This document shows positions 34,601-44,187 of a stretch of 64,000 nt of DNA, piece after piece (position 1 is the stretch's first letter; every line of letters begins with the position of its first letter). The stretch is from an uncultured Ruminococcus sp. (GTDB lineage Bacteria; Bacillota; Clostridia; Oscillospirales; Ruminococcaceae): assembly GCA_900538575.1 (NCBI GenBank), contig UPZA01000007.1:1-64000 (forward strand), given 5' to 3'. The translations under genes and the position numbers were made by a program. Under the pieces are notes generated by a model. It was not told where the DNA came from. It searched no databases and was given only the letters and a program-made list of their open reading frames with translations.

Positions 34601-35948
34601 TTTTATCACCAATATGTATATATTTGTTATTTAAATATGAATTGTATAAGCAATTATCTATACTATCAACCCCAAAATCTTCTATAAAGCATCGATTTCC
34701 GACATTTTTTAAATCACCTAAAGGACACCTCATTGTAATACAAGCCGGCATCCAAATACAGCTATGACATTCTTTTCTATTAAAATTTACTTTTAACCAT
34801 CTGGAATGATACATTTCATTGAAAACTAACTTTCCGAATTTATTTATATATCCTATTTCATTTATTTCTTTAATATAATCATCTTCATATAAAGCTTTTG
34901 CACATTTACATACGGTTCCATCATAATTATAAACAAATCCATAAAGTTTACTTGAATGGCACATCCTATTTTCTATACTTTCAAAAAATTCATTGTATAC
35001 ATTTATATTATTATAATTTAATTTACTATTTACTTCGTTTCTGTCATTGAATAAATCTGATTTAATGTTTTTAACAGATTCACCGCCCCAATCCTTAACA
35101 GTTTCATATAGTATAGAAAATCTTTTATCATTGCCAAACAATTCATTAAGTTTATATGAAAAATCATCAATAAAATTATAATTAGATTTATTTATATTAA
35201 TTCTTATGGCAATTTTAAAATATTTATAATCAGGTAATTTACTTATTTCAATTAAATTTTTCATTATAACATCATACGTACCTTTACCTGAAACATGCGG
35301 CCTTAGTGCGTCGTGGCACTTAGCAGGACCATCTAATGTTATCTGATAATAATAAACATTATTATCTAAAAGCTTGTTAAATGTATCAATATCTAATAAG
35401 TAACCATTAGTAGTCATACTTGCCACATATGGCTTTTTATATTTATCTTGTAAGGCCTTTATTTCCTGTGATATTTGAATTACATAATCTTTCATTAGCA
35501 ATGGTTCTCCTCCGAACCATTCTACATTTATAGAATCAAATTTTGCATAATTTTTTCTTAAATATTTTAATAGGATATCAACTGTCTGCTTATTCATATA
35601 TCCTGAATTATGATTTTCATAACAATATACACATCTAAAATTACAAGATTCTGTAGGGATTATAGTTAATCTTAAATTATTATTATAGATTGTTTTATTA
35701 ATAAGATAGATAATAAAACTATCATAATCTATTTCTTTATTTTCAATAATATTAAAATATAGTAATTCCTTTATTGATTCTTCTCCTATGTTATTAAAAA
35801 TACCTATTTTCAAAGCTCTATACTCATCATCATTTAAATGATAAATTTTCCAGTTTAGAATATCAAGAATCAAACTATATTTTGGGTGAAAATATAGAAA
35901 CTTTGACACTCTTAATTTTTCTTTTTGTATTAATATTTCATTTTTCAT
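34593..35948 (-). CDS. Radical SAM/SPASM peptide maturase
   Basis: The 451-residue enzyme starts at ATG 35948 behind GGAAG. The SAM-binding [4Fe-4S] motif is CNFRCVYC (Cys102, 106, 109), followed by VEWFGGEPLL and TTNGYLL. A C-terminal SPASM region has CKCAKALYE then CHSCIWMPACITMRCPLG and a last Cys, enough for auxiliary clusters. The N-terminal 95 residues resemble the peptide-recognition part of SPASM maturases. Such enzymes form thioether, C-C or similar links on precursor peptides. It is the first gene of the operon. Confidence 0.9.
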   Translation of the reverse strand: MKNEILIQKEKLRVSKFLYFHPKYSLILDILNWKIYHLNDDEYRALKIGIFNNIGEESIKELLYFNIIENKEIDYDSFIIYLINKTIYNNNLRLTIIPTESCNFRCVYCYENHNSGYMNKQTVDILLKYLRKNYAKFDSINVEWFGGEPLLMKDYVIQISQEIKALQDKYKKPYVASMTTNGYLLDIDTFNKLLDNNVYYYQITLDGPAKCHDALRPHVSGKGTYDVIMKNLIEISKLPDYKYFKIAIRININKSNYNFIDDFSYKLNELFGNDKRFSILYETVKDWGGESVKNIKSDLFNDRNEVNSKLNYNNINVYNEFFESIENRMCHSSKLYGFVYNYDGTVCKCAKALYEDDYIKEINEIGYINKFGKLVFNEMYHSRWLKVNFNRKECHSCIWMPACITMRCPLGDLKNVGNRCFIEDFGVDSIDNCLYNSYLNNKYIHIGDKNG

Positions 35949-35976
35949 AATTAATTCTTCCAATTTATTTTTTATG

Positions 35977-36006
35977 ATTATAACATATTAGCAAATAAAA
36001 AGTATG
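35977..36006 (-). promoter_or_regulatory. Promoter of the peptide operon
   Basis: TATAAT on the minus strand (35977-35982) lies 29 bp before the radical SAM start. No good -35 is seen at the proper distance (CATACT at 36001-36006). The weak -35 and the repeats just upstream suggest activator control. Confidence 0.55.
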
Positions 36007-36012
36007 AATAAA

Positions 36013-36052
36013 TTATTAAGTTTTTATTAAGTTTTTATTAAGTTTTTATTAA
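36013..36052. repeat. Tandem 11-bp repeats upstream of the operon promoter
   Basis: TTATTAAGTTT is repeated three times without interruption (36013-36023, 36024-36034, 36035-36045) with a partial fourth copy (TTATTAA). The period equals one helical turn and the block lies about 31 bp upstream of the -10 box, where an activator would bind. Confidence 0.7.
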
Positions 36053-36085
36053 ATAACGTCTAATCTTAATTGAACTTTTTATCGC

Positions 36086-36290
36086 GCCATGTTCCTCCGC
36101 AGCGTTCGATAGCTCCTGAATATTACACCATTTACCGCAAGGGCTTTGAAATCGGCGACGGAGTTCACATTGCAACCGGTAACTACACAAAATCCTTTAT
36201 TGATTTAAACATATCCTTACCGGGTGTAAAGTTCGATTTTGTAAGAACCTACAACTCCATGAACTATCGCGTGCTTACTGCAAATACGAT
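36086..36290 (+). pseudogene. Rhs-family protein fragment
   Basis: The frame contains GFEIGDGVHIATGNYTKSF and VKFDFVRTYNSMN, the start of the Rhs/YD-repeat core (a DUF6531-like segment). It then runs straight into the tRNA repeat at 36291. No repeats or toxin part follow, so only a stub of a large polymorphic-toxin-type gene remains. Confidence 0.65.
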
Positions 36291-36443
36291 CCGAAGGTCG
36301 TAGGTTCAAATCCTGCCGCCGCAACCAATAAACCTCGTAAACAGGATGTTTGCGAGGTTATTTTTATGTCTAAATAAAGATGAGTGATAAAAAATACCCT
36401 TACCGTACCCTTACGAAACTTAGCTCGTAAGGGTATCATTTGC
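36291..36443 (+). repeat. Right attachment repeat (attR-like) with 3' half of tRNA-fMet
   Basis: Bases 36291-36327 equal the 3' part of tRNA-fMet from the anticodon stem to CCA, followed by the same terminator hairpin (36331-36359) and about 80 further bases. In the T stem it has GTAGG/CCTGC where the left copy has GTTGG/CCAGC: two compensating changes that keep the pairing. The 5' half of the tRNA is absent, so it is not a working tRNA. Confidence 0.8.
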
Positions 36444-37050
36444 GTCTAAAGAAAAATAATTGTATAATAAATAAACAAATATATCTGTTGTATTTGTAGC
36501 AAAATGTAGAATTATACTATTTTATGGCAAATAATTTGAAAATGCTATTGAAAAATCATTATTTAGTTGATATAATTATTGTATTATTTCTTTAGGTGAA
36601 AAAATAAATTATAAATTACTTTAAAGTGACAAAGGTGATTTATAAAAAGAAAACTGGAATATATGTTGTAGAAATAATAGGAAACCAAACTACAAAAATA
36701 CTCGTGTATGATGAGAAATAGATGCAAATTCGCTACATGATTATCAAATATTATAAACTCTTTGAGTTGTTTTAAAATTTGTAGTTTAAGAATGGATTGA
36801 GTGAATACAAGTTATTTTATGAGGAAAATATTAGGCACAATAATAAATAAACTACTTTTAAATGTTAATTTATCGGCAAAAATTACATGTCAAAATAAAT
36901 TACTTATTTTATTTTGGCATCAAGTTATAATGTCTGAAGGTAATCTTCAGTTAATATCATACCAGTGTGTCGAAAATGCTGTGCTTAAGGCATTAAGTGT
37001 TGAATATAAACCCACAAAATAAAATGTAATTGAAATAAGGGGTGTGATTT
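36444..37050. other. Non-coding or weakly coding gap
   Basis: A small frame at 36634-36720 (VIYKKKTGIYVVEIIGNQTT) and one at 36801-37022 (73 codons) are open but lack recognisable families and strong starts. The second could be a small component of the defence pair that follows, but its codon pattern is not convincing. A TATAAT-like box lies near 36463. Confidence 0.3.
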
Positions 37051-38076
37051 ATGCCATATAAGGTGCAATCATCTGAAAAATTAAGAAAAATTGGTGCTGA
37101 TTTTGAAACAAAAGCAATGCTGTATCTTTTGAATTTTCGACAAGACAGCTCTGAAATTAATTATTTTATTGTAGATTTCTTTAATGACATAACCGGTATG
37201 GATAGAATGGGTAGGAAGTTATGGGATGTCCAATCTAAAGCATCCAAAAGCGGAAGTGCAAAAACGATTGGGCGAGAATTGGTTACCTTGTATAAAAACT
37301 ATGTTAGCGATTTTCAATTTTTTAAATACATCATTTTTCTTGGAGCCGTTCCAGACTCATTTAGAATAGTGAATTCAGAAACAGTTTTCAAGTTATCAAA
37401 TATTCAAGATAAGGCAGTTGAAAGCTTGTTTAGTGGGTTAAAAGACGAATGTGAAAAGAAAGAATATATTAGTACAAAGGAAATATCAGATGAAAAATTA
37501 CATGATTTTTTGAATAATGTATGGTTTGTTGTTGATGACAAAGAACCAAAGGAATACATAATAGAAATAATCAAAAGTCATCCGAAAATCATTCCGCAGG
37601 ATTCAGTATTGATTTCCATATTCAATGAAATCAGAAATAAACAGTCTGAAAAGAAGAATACACTTGTTGAAGGTGTTGTGATAAATAAGATTGATGAAGT
37701 GCTTGCATATGGACGCCATCTAACCAATGGGGAAATAAGATTGCTTGTACTTCAAAGAATAATCAACAATGATCCGTTATCAAAAGGTATTCCTGATCCT
37801 TTTATGGATATATATTCGAAATTTCCAGAGGAAAGCAGATTGAACATGGTTGAACAATGCCAACGTGCATTGTGTATGGCATTATTTAATAAATCTACAG
37901 CTCAAGGTTTTTGGAAGCTATTTGAGGCCATGTACAATATTATCATAAAATATCCCCAAAAGAATGTTGATTTCATCTTTCATAAAATTGATGATGATAT
38001 TAAAGACGAATGTCCAGACTTTGATGTCTTGTCACTTAAGTATTTCATAGCAAAAATAAAGGAGGGCATTCTTTAA
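37051..38076 (+). CDS. Putative Cap4/DUF4297-type nuclease effector
   Basis: The 341-residue protein has an N-terminal region of nuclease character. GADFETKAMLYLL is followed by VDFFNDITG and the motif WDVQSKASKSGSAKTIGREL, where D and QxK could form a PD-(D/E)xK-like site as in DUF4297 proteins. The C-terminal half is helical with no clear family. It is preceded by AAGGGGTG and overlaps the ATPase gene at TAATG. A nuclease plus SMC-like ATPase is the layout of Lamassu-type and ABC-three-component defence systems. Confidence 0.55.
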   Translation: MPYKVQSSEKLRKIGADFETKAMLYLLNFRQDSSEINYFIVDFFNDITGMDRMGRKLWDVQSKASKSGSAKTIGRELVTLYKNYVSDFQFFKYIIFLGAVPDSFRIVNSETVFKLSNIQDKAVESLFSGLKDECEKKEYISTKEISDEKLHDFLNNVWFVVDDKEPKEYIIEIIKSHPKIIPQDSVLISIFNEIRNKQSEKKNTLVEGVVINKIDEVLAYGRHLTNGEIRLLVLQRIINNDPLSKGIPDPFMDIYSKFPEESRLNMVEQCQRALCMALFNKSTAQGFWKLFEAMYNIIIKYPQKNVDFIFHKIDDDIKDECPDFDVLSLKYFIAKIKEGIL

Positions 38077-39695
38077 TGAAAATTATTAAGGTAGCACTTG
38101 GAAATAATACAGAAGCTTTTATAGAAAATTCATTTACAGATGGCGTAAATATTATTTTTAGTGACGATAACAATAAAGGAAAAACGATTGTAATACAATC
38201 CATTTTATATACACTTGGAAATAAACCAATATTTCCAAGTTCATTTGATTACAAGCAATATTATTATTACTTGGAATTTGAAAGCAATGAGAAAAAGTAT
38301 GCTGTTATTAGGCGTGGTGATGCGTATATCGTATCTTCTTCAGATGGATTAAGGCTATTTGAAGATTATTCAGAATTCAAAAGATTCTGGAATGCAGAAA
38401 TTTTTAGTTTGCCAAAAATCAAATTCAAAGGTCATAAAAAAATAGTTGATATGGAATTATTTTCTCAAATGTTTTTTATAGGGCAAGACGGAAAAGATAC
38501 ATCAAAAATTTTTAATGCCGGATTTTACAATAAGGATGATTTTCGGGAAATGGTTTGTTCTTTTGCTGAAGAAGGAGAAACTGAGATATCGCCTGATGAA
38601 TTGCAGAATTTAAAATCACAGGTTGCGAAACTTGAAGCAGAGCGACGAGATCAATTAGCCTTATCGGAATTTTATAAGACATCTACCCCTGCAAAGGAGT
38701 ATCTAAGTAGAATTCAAGATCAAGAAGCTTTTCGTGACCGTGTAAGAAAATTAGAAACAATTACTGAACAAATATCAAATATCCGAAAGATTAGAAACCG
38801 TTTAGCAACAAAAAAATCATTATGGAGTGGAACGTTAAAAGAACTGAGATCCCTAAATCGAAGTATTGATGTTGGAGAGTTACGTTGCATGGAATGTGAT
38901 TCCAGCCATATTGCCTATAAGGGGAAAGGAAAGATAACATATTCTTTTGATGTTTCAACTCCGGAGATGCGAAGCCAAATTATTACGTCGATTGAAGAAC
39001 GTATAGTAGCTTACAATGAGGAAATTGAAAAATGTGATTTTGAAATTAATTCGTTACAAGAGCATATTGAAGAAGTAATGCGTTATGAGGATGTTACTGT
39101 TGAGAATATACTTGCATATAAAAATAGTTTCAGTGATGCAGGGGTGATAGAGGAAAAGATTGCTCAATTAAATGCTCAAATCAAGGAAATAAAAGAAAAA
39201 ATTGAAAGTGGCACTCAACAAACTGTTGATTCAAAACAAGCTGGTAATGATTTTTACAAAAGTGTCATTAAAAGAATGAATGAAATTAAGCACCTGATTG
39301 ATACAGAGAGCGATAAAGATTACGAAGATATATTTACAAAAAGAGGATCTGTTGTATCTGGGAGTGAAGAAACGGTATACTATATTTCAAGGCTTATTAG
39401 CGTTGCTGAGCTTTCAAGGCATGAATGTCCAATAATAATGGATTCATTCAGAGCTGAGGATCTCTCGACCGATAAGGAGGAGCGTGTTTTGAATATTTTA
39501 GAAGTCATGAAATGTCAGTGTATATTAACAACGACTCTTAAAGCAGAAGAAAACGAAAAGTACACTAAGATGGAAGGCATTAATGCAATTGACTACACTA
39601 TGCATAAATCAAATAAAATTTTAAATGATTCTTATTATTCTGCTTTCAGTCAATTACTTGCAAAAATGGGAATTAATATCGAAAGCATAAATTGA
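38076..39695 (+). CDS. SMC/RecN-like ATPase of a defence pair
   Basis: The 539-residue protein has an N-terminal ATPase half with Walker A-like FSDDNNKGKTIVIQS (residues 30-37), a central coiled coil (about 185-390) interrupted by a zinc-hook-like CMEC (near 275), and a C-terminal Walker B CPIIMDSFRAEDL. This is the split ATPase head and coiled coil of SMC-like proteins such as LmuB. The ribosome site AAGGAGGG lies within the upstream gene's end. It probably senses phage DNA and controls the nuclease. Confidence 0.65.
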   Translation: MKIIKVALGNNTEAFIENSFTDGVNIIFSDDNNKGKTIVIQSILYTLGNKPIFPSSFDYKQYYYYLEFESNEKKYAVIRRGDAYIVSSSDGLRLFEDYSEFKRFWNAEIFSLPKIKFKGHKKIVDMELFSQMFFIGQDGKDTSKIFNAGFYNKDDFREMVCSFAEEGETEISPDELQNLKSQVAKLEAERRDQLALSEFYKTSTPAKEYLSRIQDQEAFRDRVRKLETITEQISNIRKIRNRLATKKSLWSGTLKELRSLNRSIDVGELRCMECDSSHIAYKGKGKITYSFDVSTPEMRSQIITSIEERIVAYNEEIEKCDFEINSLQEHIEEVMRYEDVTVENILAYKNSFSDAGVIEEKIAQLNAQIKEIKEKIESGTQQTVDSKQAGNDFYKSVIKRMNEIKHLIDTESDKDYEDIFTKRGSVVSGSEETVYYISRLISVAELSRHECPIIMDSFRAEDLSTDKEERVLNILEVMKCQCILTTTLKAEENEKYTKMEGINAIDYTMHKSNKILNDSYYSAFSQLLAKMGINIESIN

Positions 39696-39828
39696 TTAAT
39701 AAAATAATCCTATCAAATACTTTGGATAATTAATGAAAAGATAGGATGGTTTTATGCTACAAAAAAGTGATCTAATTGAGTTCAATCTCGATATATAAAC
39801 AATCAAAATCAGTTAAGGTGTGAAATGC

Positions 39829-40455
39829 ATGAATTTTTATGAAGTAATAAATGCAAGACGTACAATTAGAGATTTTAAAAATGTCACAATAAGTGACGAT
39901 ACAGTTGAACGAATAATAACAGCCGGTATGAAAGCACCGACAAATGACCACATGAGAGATTGGCATTTTATTGTTATAAAAGACAAAAATGTAGTCAAGG
40001 AATTGCTCAAGAAAATACCAAAATCAATTACAGATGAAGAAATGGATAATCTTTTGCATGATTGGAATTTAAATGATAATTGCCAGCAGAATTGCTATAA
40101 AACTGCTGTTCCAAAGCAATATAGAATGCTTGCAGATGCGTCTTGCATAATTATTCCATTGCTAAAGCAAAAAACAGATATCATGAAGCCTGAAAACCTT
40201 TCACATCTAAATGGTTTTGCATCAATTTGGTGTTGTATTGAAAATATGTTTCTCGCATCAACTGCTGAAGAATATGCCTGTACGTTGCGTATACCTCTTG
40301 GTAATGAAGGCGAATGGGCAAGGAACATATTAAAGTTTCCGGAAGATTATTTTATGCCCTGTTTTATAGGTATAGGAAAACCAAGTGATGATGCTGTATT
40401 AATTAAGCAAAAAGAAGTTTCAGTTAAGGAAAGAATACATAAAGACCATTGGTAA
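39829..40455 (+). CDS. Nitroreductase family protein 1
   Basis: The 208-residue FMN-dependent nitroreductase-like protein has the FMN-binding start ARRTIRDFKN and KAPTNDHMRDWHFIVI. A C-terminal GIGKPSD corresponds to the family GYP/GxP segment. Start ATG 39829 is preferred to GTG 39820, which lies in the AAGGTG ribosome site. Substrates are unknown. It is followed 31 bp later by a second, truncated member of the family. Confidence 0.85.
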   Translation: MNFYEVINARRTIRDFKNVTISDDTVERIITAGMKAPTNDHMRDWHFIVIKDKNVVKELLKKIPKSITDEEMDNLLHDWNLNDNCQQNCYKTAVPKQYRMLADASCIIIPLLKQKTDIMKPENLSHLNGFASIWCCIENMFLASTAEEYACTLRIPLGNEGEWARNILKFPEDYFMPCFIGIGKPSDDAVLIKQKEVSVKERIHKDHW

Positions 40456-40486
40456 TGGTTTGTAAACCAAAGAAAGAAGGAATCCC

Positions 40487-41005
40487 ATGACATTTACAGA
40501 ACTTGCAGAAAGCAGATATTCAGTAAGAAGCTTTACAACTGAGCATTTACCTGATGAAATTATAAAAAAGATACTTGGAGCAGGACATATAGCTCCAACA
40601 GGCTGTAACAATCAGCCACAGAGAATACTTGTTCTTAATAGTGATGAAAGTATTGAAAAGCTGAAGAAATGTACAAAATGTCATTTTGATGCACCAACGG
40701 CAATGCTTGTTTGCTATAATAAAGATGAGTGTTGGTATCGCCCATATGATAATGAGTCATGTGGACCAATGGATGCAAGCATTGTTACAACACATATGAT
40801 GCTTGAAGCCATAGAACTTGGATTGAGTACAACATGTGTAATGCATTTCAAGCCTGATGCAATGAGAGAAGAATTTAATATTCCTGATAATATTGAACCG
40901 ATTGCACTGCTTGTTATGGGATATCCGTAAAAAGATGCAAAGCCTTATCCTGGGCATTCTCAGTTTAGAGATGAAGAAGAAATTGTGGTGCGTGAGCATT
41001 TTTGA
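40487..41005 (+). pseudogene. Nitroreductase family protein 2, premature stop
   Basis: The frame from ATG 40487 (SRYSVRSFTTEHLPDEIIKK, then HIAPTGCNNQPQRILV) ends at TAA 40928-40930 directly after LLVMGYP. The same frame then continues with family-like sequence, KDAKPYPGHSQFRDEEEIVV, to a natural stop at about 41003. A sense codon, probably GAA or AAA, became TAA. The 147-residue product lacks the last 24 residues that normally cover the partner subunit, so activity is doubtful. Confidence 0.75.
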
Positions 41006-41051
41006 TGAAAGAAGCAGGCAGAGCTTAAAGTTCTGCCTGTAATAATATGTA

Positions 41052-43979
41052 TTAAATGCTGTTATCGTGTCTGTAAATGGTTCCTTGAAGAGTAGTTTCT
41101 TCACAAGCTTGACTTGTAAAGTTAAAAAATTCGCCTTTGACGATACATTCGAATTTTTTGAGATTAATCAGCCGATCATAATTATTAGGCTTAAAATAAA
41201 GGCTTTTAGCAACAAGTGATAAAGAATCTTCATCTGGCTTAAAGAAAACTTTTGTAGCTGCTTGGCGTGAAATACGGCAAACATCTTTATGGTCTCTGGT
41301 ATATTCTTGAGTAGCACAGTTTAGACTTACATGATATTTTCTGCCTTCCTTTAGAAAACGACATATAGAACCATCGTCATAAAGATTTTGTGATTGTATT
41401 TCATCAAGAAATAAATGTATGTAGTTATCATTTGAGTTAGTCATACGCCAATTAAAGAAAGATGCCAGCATAAGGTCAATTAATTGGTTTACAACTTCTC
41501 CAACATTAGGCATGGAAACAACGATTATTTTTTTGTGCTGTGAGTTATGTATTAAATTTCTCCAATCTCCAACAGCCTCTTTTCTATATAGATTGTTGAT
41601 TAGGTTTTGGATTCTAGCAATTATACTATGTTCTGATACACCATTAATCCAATTACATTCATCTTGTGGGCAAATCATTTCCAAAATGCTTGGATCGAAG
41701 TGTGTAGAAAGATACTTTTGCATTATGCCATCAATAGCGATTAACTGTCTTTGACTAAGCCCGTGAAATGGTGATGACAAGATGTCTATAATAGTATTTT
41801 TGTTGTCGTAATTAAAGTCAGGAAAAGGATTTATTGGAAATCCTTTTTCATCAGTGTTGTAGAATTGAACGTTTCTTTCAACAAAGTCTTTTGATAATAG
41901 GCGAATTAAGTTAGATTTAGTAAATGAATCATTTTTATCAAAGATCAGTACAGTTTCTCCAAGATTGCAATAGCTTGCAGCTAATTGTATTAGAAAAGTA
42001 CTTTTACCATAACCACTTTTTCCTGATACAAAAAGATGACGGTTATTATTAACATCAATAAGTTGGCAAGCTGATAGTTTGTTGATATCTTGAATAAGTG
42101 GCAGTAAATTTGATGTGCAATTATTATTGTTAAAAAATGCAGTGTCATTGACAGAAGAAATCATACTAAATACATTTGATTCTAAGATGTCATCAGCTAA
42201 GACAGCGAATAAATCTGTACGGAAAGGGGAACCATTTCTATACATTGTAGATGTATATCGCTGACCTTTAGTACAATGAAGTAAGCCGGTATTTTTTAGA
42301 GCAGTTGTTAAAACGGAAAACTTGTCAATCAAATTCATTTGAGAAAGGATAATGTTTTTTATAGTTGACTCTTCAATAAGCAATAGGTTATCCTTTAAAA
42401 CTACAATATTATGGTCATTTTCAAATAACATCTTTTTATTCCAATGAATAACTGAAATTTTGCCATTTTGAATATTAGTGTTCAATACTTTGCTGAATTG
42501 ATTAACAATAGTATTGTCACAATCACTATGTTCATCTATAGAACTGACAAAAATATTGCAGAGGTAAGTTTCAAATTCTTTTTTATAATCTTCGCTAAGC
42601 TTAAGATGAAATATTATATCAAAAAAATCCATGATACCTAAAATAATTGCATAAGCTCGTTTGCTGCTGGCAGAAGATAGTGATGTAAGTTTGGATTCTA
42701 TTTCAAAAATAGATGCTTGTAAATAGTCAATAAATTCTTTAAATCCATTACAAACGTTGCTAATAGCATAGGCGTCAATTTGTGAAAAAATAGTAGAAAG
42801 AATCTCAACGTTATAATTAGGCATAAATTCATTTGAAATATTAATGCACATAGTTTCTTCGGGAGGAAGAATTGAAGAAGCAGCATTGGAAGCTATTGCA
42901 ATGATGTATGAATTTTGAGTTGCAGTATCAGATGTATTAAAGTTGTTAAAACATTGATGAACTAAAGTGAGTCCTCTCGTTTGGCGAATGTCATTGTTTA
43001 ATAGCATATCATCGTTGAACAATGCCACTTCGCAATTGGCATTTGAGAGTACTTTATTAATTTGTGTTTCGGTATTATTCAATGATGTAGAGCATAAATT
43101 AGGACGATTGTAAACTTGCAAGAAACAAGAGGCAAACTTATTGATATCCGGATTGTTTCCTGAAAGAATTAATATCTTTTGAAATGATATATTTGCCGAT
43201 TTTAGAATTGGCGATATAATCGCTATAAAACGGCACAAATGCAATAAAAGCTTTGTTTGGTCTTCTTTCATAAGCCATTGAGTAAGTTCATCTGAATGCA
43301 ATTTAATATCCATGTCAAGTTTTTTATTGCGAATTTTTTCAGGAATAATCTTTTTTATTTCAGCGGAAATGTTGGAAGAACCAGAGAAAAAAGATAATTC
43401 ATTATTATTGGATGGGTAAAATCCTGCAAATGAAGGAATGTGTATTGATTTGATATCAGGAAAACATGTGATTTTTTCATATAAAAAATTATTTACAATT
43501 GCTCCTGAAATACTGTTGGAAAAGTGAAACAATGGGAAGTACCGTTTAATCTTTCTATCATACAAATCCTTTTCAGGAATCAATATAGAATTAACTTCTA
43601 CATTGGAATCTGAGCTGTAATTCACTGAACAGTAAACATTTTTTTCAGAAATAATCTTTGTAACTTTATTTACAATAAAGTTTCCGATATTTTTAATTTT
43701 TTTATTTGGTTCTATAGAAACAGCATTACCATTATGATCAGTTGAAAATCGTCGTGGTTCCTCGAATGCTTTTTCTATTTCAATCTTGTTTTTTAATGCC
43801 ATATTTTCAGATTGAAGATTGGAAATAGTCTGATTTGCTGTATTTATAAGTTGCTCGACAGGTACTGTAGGAACAGTGTTTGCAGAAGGATAACATGGAT
43901 TTTGTTGCTGTTGAAAATTTGCATAATTAGCTTGGGGGTCATTATAAGCCATTAGGTTTGGGTTAAACATGTTATTCAT
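41052..43979 (-). CDS. HerA/VirB4-like DNA-translocase ATPase
   Basis: The start is ATG 43979 (MNNMFNPNLMAYND) with AAAGGAG 9 nt upstream; a longer frame to 44120 is rejected. The 975-residue protein has an N-terminal Gln/Asn-rich segment and a short coiled coil, a long unassigned middle, and a C-terminal HerA/FtsK-type ATPase with Walker A FVSGKSGYGKSTFL, Walker B IHLFLDEIQSQN and an arginine-finger region. Similar proteins occur as orphan translocases in mobile elements. No VirB-type membrane partners are nearby, so a role in conjugation is not shown. Defence or element maintenance is possible. Confidence 0.7.
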   Translation of the reverse strand: MNNMFNPNLMAYNDPQANYANFQQQQNPCYPSANTVPTVPVEQLINTANQTISNLQSENMALKNKIEIEKAFEEPRRFSTDHNGNAVSIEPNKKIKNIGNFIVNKVTKIISEKNVYCSVNYSSDSNVEVNSILIPEKDLYDRKIKRYFPLFHFSNSISGAIVNNFLYEKITCFPDIKSIHIPSFAGFYPSNNNELSFFSGSSNISAEIKKIIPEKIRNKKLDMDIKLHSDELTQWLMKEDQTKLLLHLCRFIAIISPILKSANISFQKILILSGNNPDINKFASCFLQVYNRPNLCSTSLNNTETQINKVLSNANCEVALFNDDMLLNNDIRQTRGLTLVHQCFNNFNTSDTATQNSYIIAIASNAASSILPPEETMCINISNEFMPNYNVEILSTIFSQIDAYAISNVCNGFKEFIDYLQASIFEIESKLTSLSSASSKRAYAIILGIMDFFDIIFHLKLSEDYKKEFETYLCNIFVSSIDEHSDCDNTIVNQFSKVLNTNIQNGKISVIHWNKKMLFENDHNIVVLKDNLLLIEESTIKNIILSQMNLIDKFSVLTTALKNTGLLHCTKGQRYTSTMYRNGSPFRTDLFAVLADDILESNVFSMISSVNDTAFFNNNNCTSNLLPLIQDINKLSACQLIDVNNNRHLFVSGKSGYGKSTFLIQLAASYCNLGETVLIFDKNDSFTKSNLIRLLSKDFVERNVQFYNTDEKGFPINPFPDFNYDNKNTIIDILSSPFHGLSQRQLIAIDGIMQKYLSTHFDPSILEMICPQDECNWINGVSEHSIIARIQNLINNLYRKEAVGDWRNLIHNSQHKKIIVVSMPNVGEVVNQLIDLMLASFFNWRMTNSNDNYIHLFLDEIQSQNLYDDGSICRFLKEGRKYHVSLNCATQEYTRDHKDVCRISRQAATKVFFKPDEDSLSLVAKSLYFKPNNYDRLINLKKFECIVKGEFFNFTSQACEETTLQGTIYRHDNSI

Positions 43980-44187
43980 AAATAAAAACTCCTTTTTTTC
44001 AATATGATACATTGCATCTATTAATATCATACCATAAAAACAGGAGAAAGTCTTAGCTTTGCAAGAATCATGACAAATCATGATATAAATCGTTTTTATT
44101 AATAAAAACAGAATTGACAATAATATATGTAATGCTTAAAGTGTAGAAAATTACAGAAAAGTGCCATGAAAAGCGGAGGATTTTAGA

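Noticed and set aside
24829..35948. Nonribosomal peptide or polyketide cluster
   Set aside because: Carrier proteins are present, but there are no adenylation, condensation or ketosynthase domains; the two small peptides and the radical SAM enzyme favour a ribosomal peptide.
36013..36052. CRISPR-like array
   Set aside because: The 11-bp units are directly joined without spacers, so it is a short tandem repeat, not a CRISPR array. No other array or cas gene was seen.
36291..36327. Second complete tRNA-fMet gene
   Set aside because: Only the 3' half is present; the DNA before it is an Rhs gene fragment. It is an attachment-site copy.
36801..37022. 73-codon ORF as a third defence component
   Set aside because: It has no recognisable domain, no good start and weak codon bias; kept only as part of the gap description.
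43980..44120. 47-residue N-terminal extension of the HerA-like protein
   Set aside because: The extension is hydrophobic nonsense without a ribosome site, while ATG 43979 has AAAGGAG at good distance.
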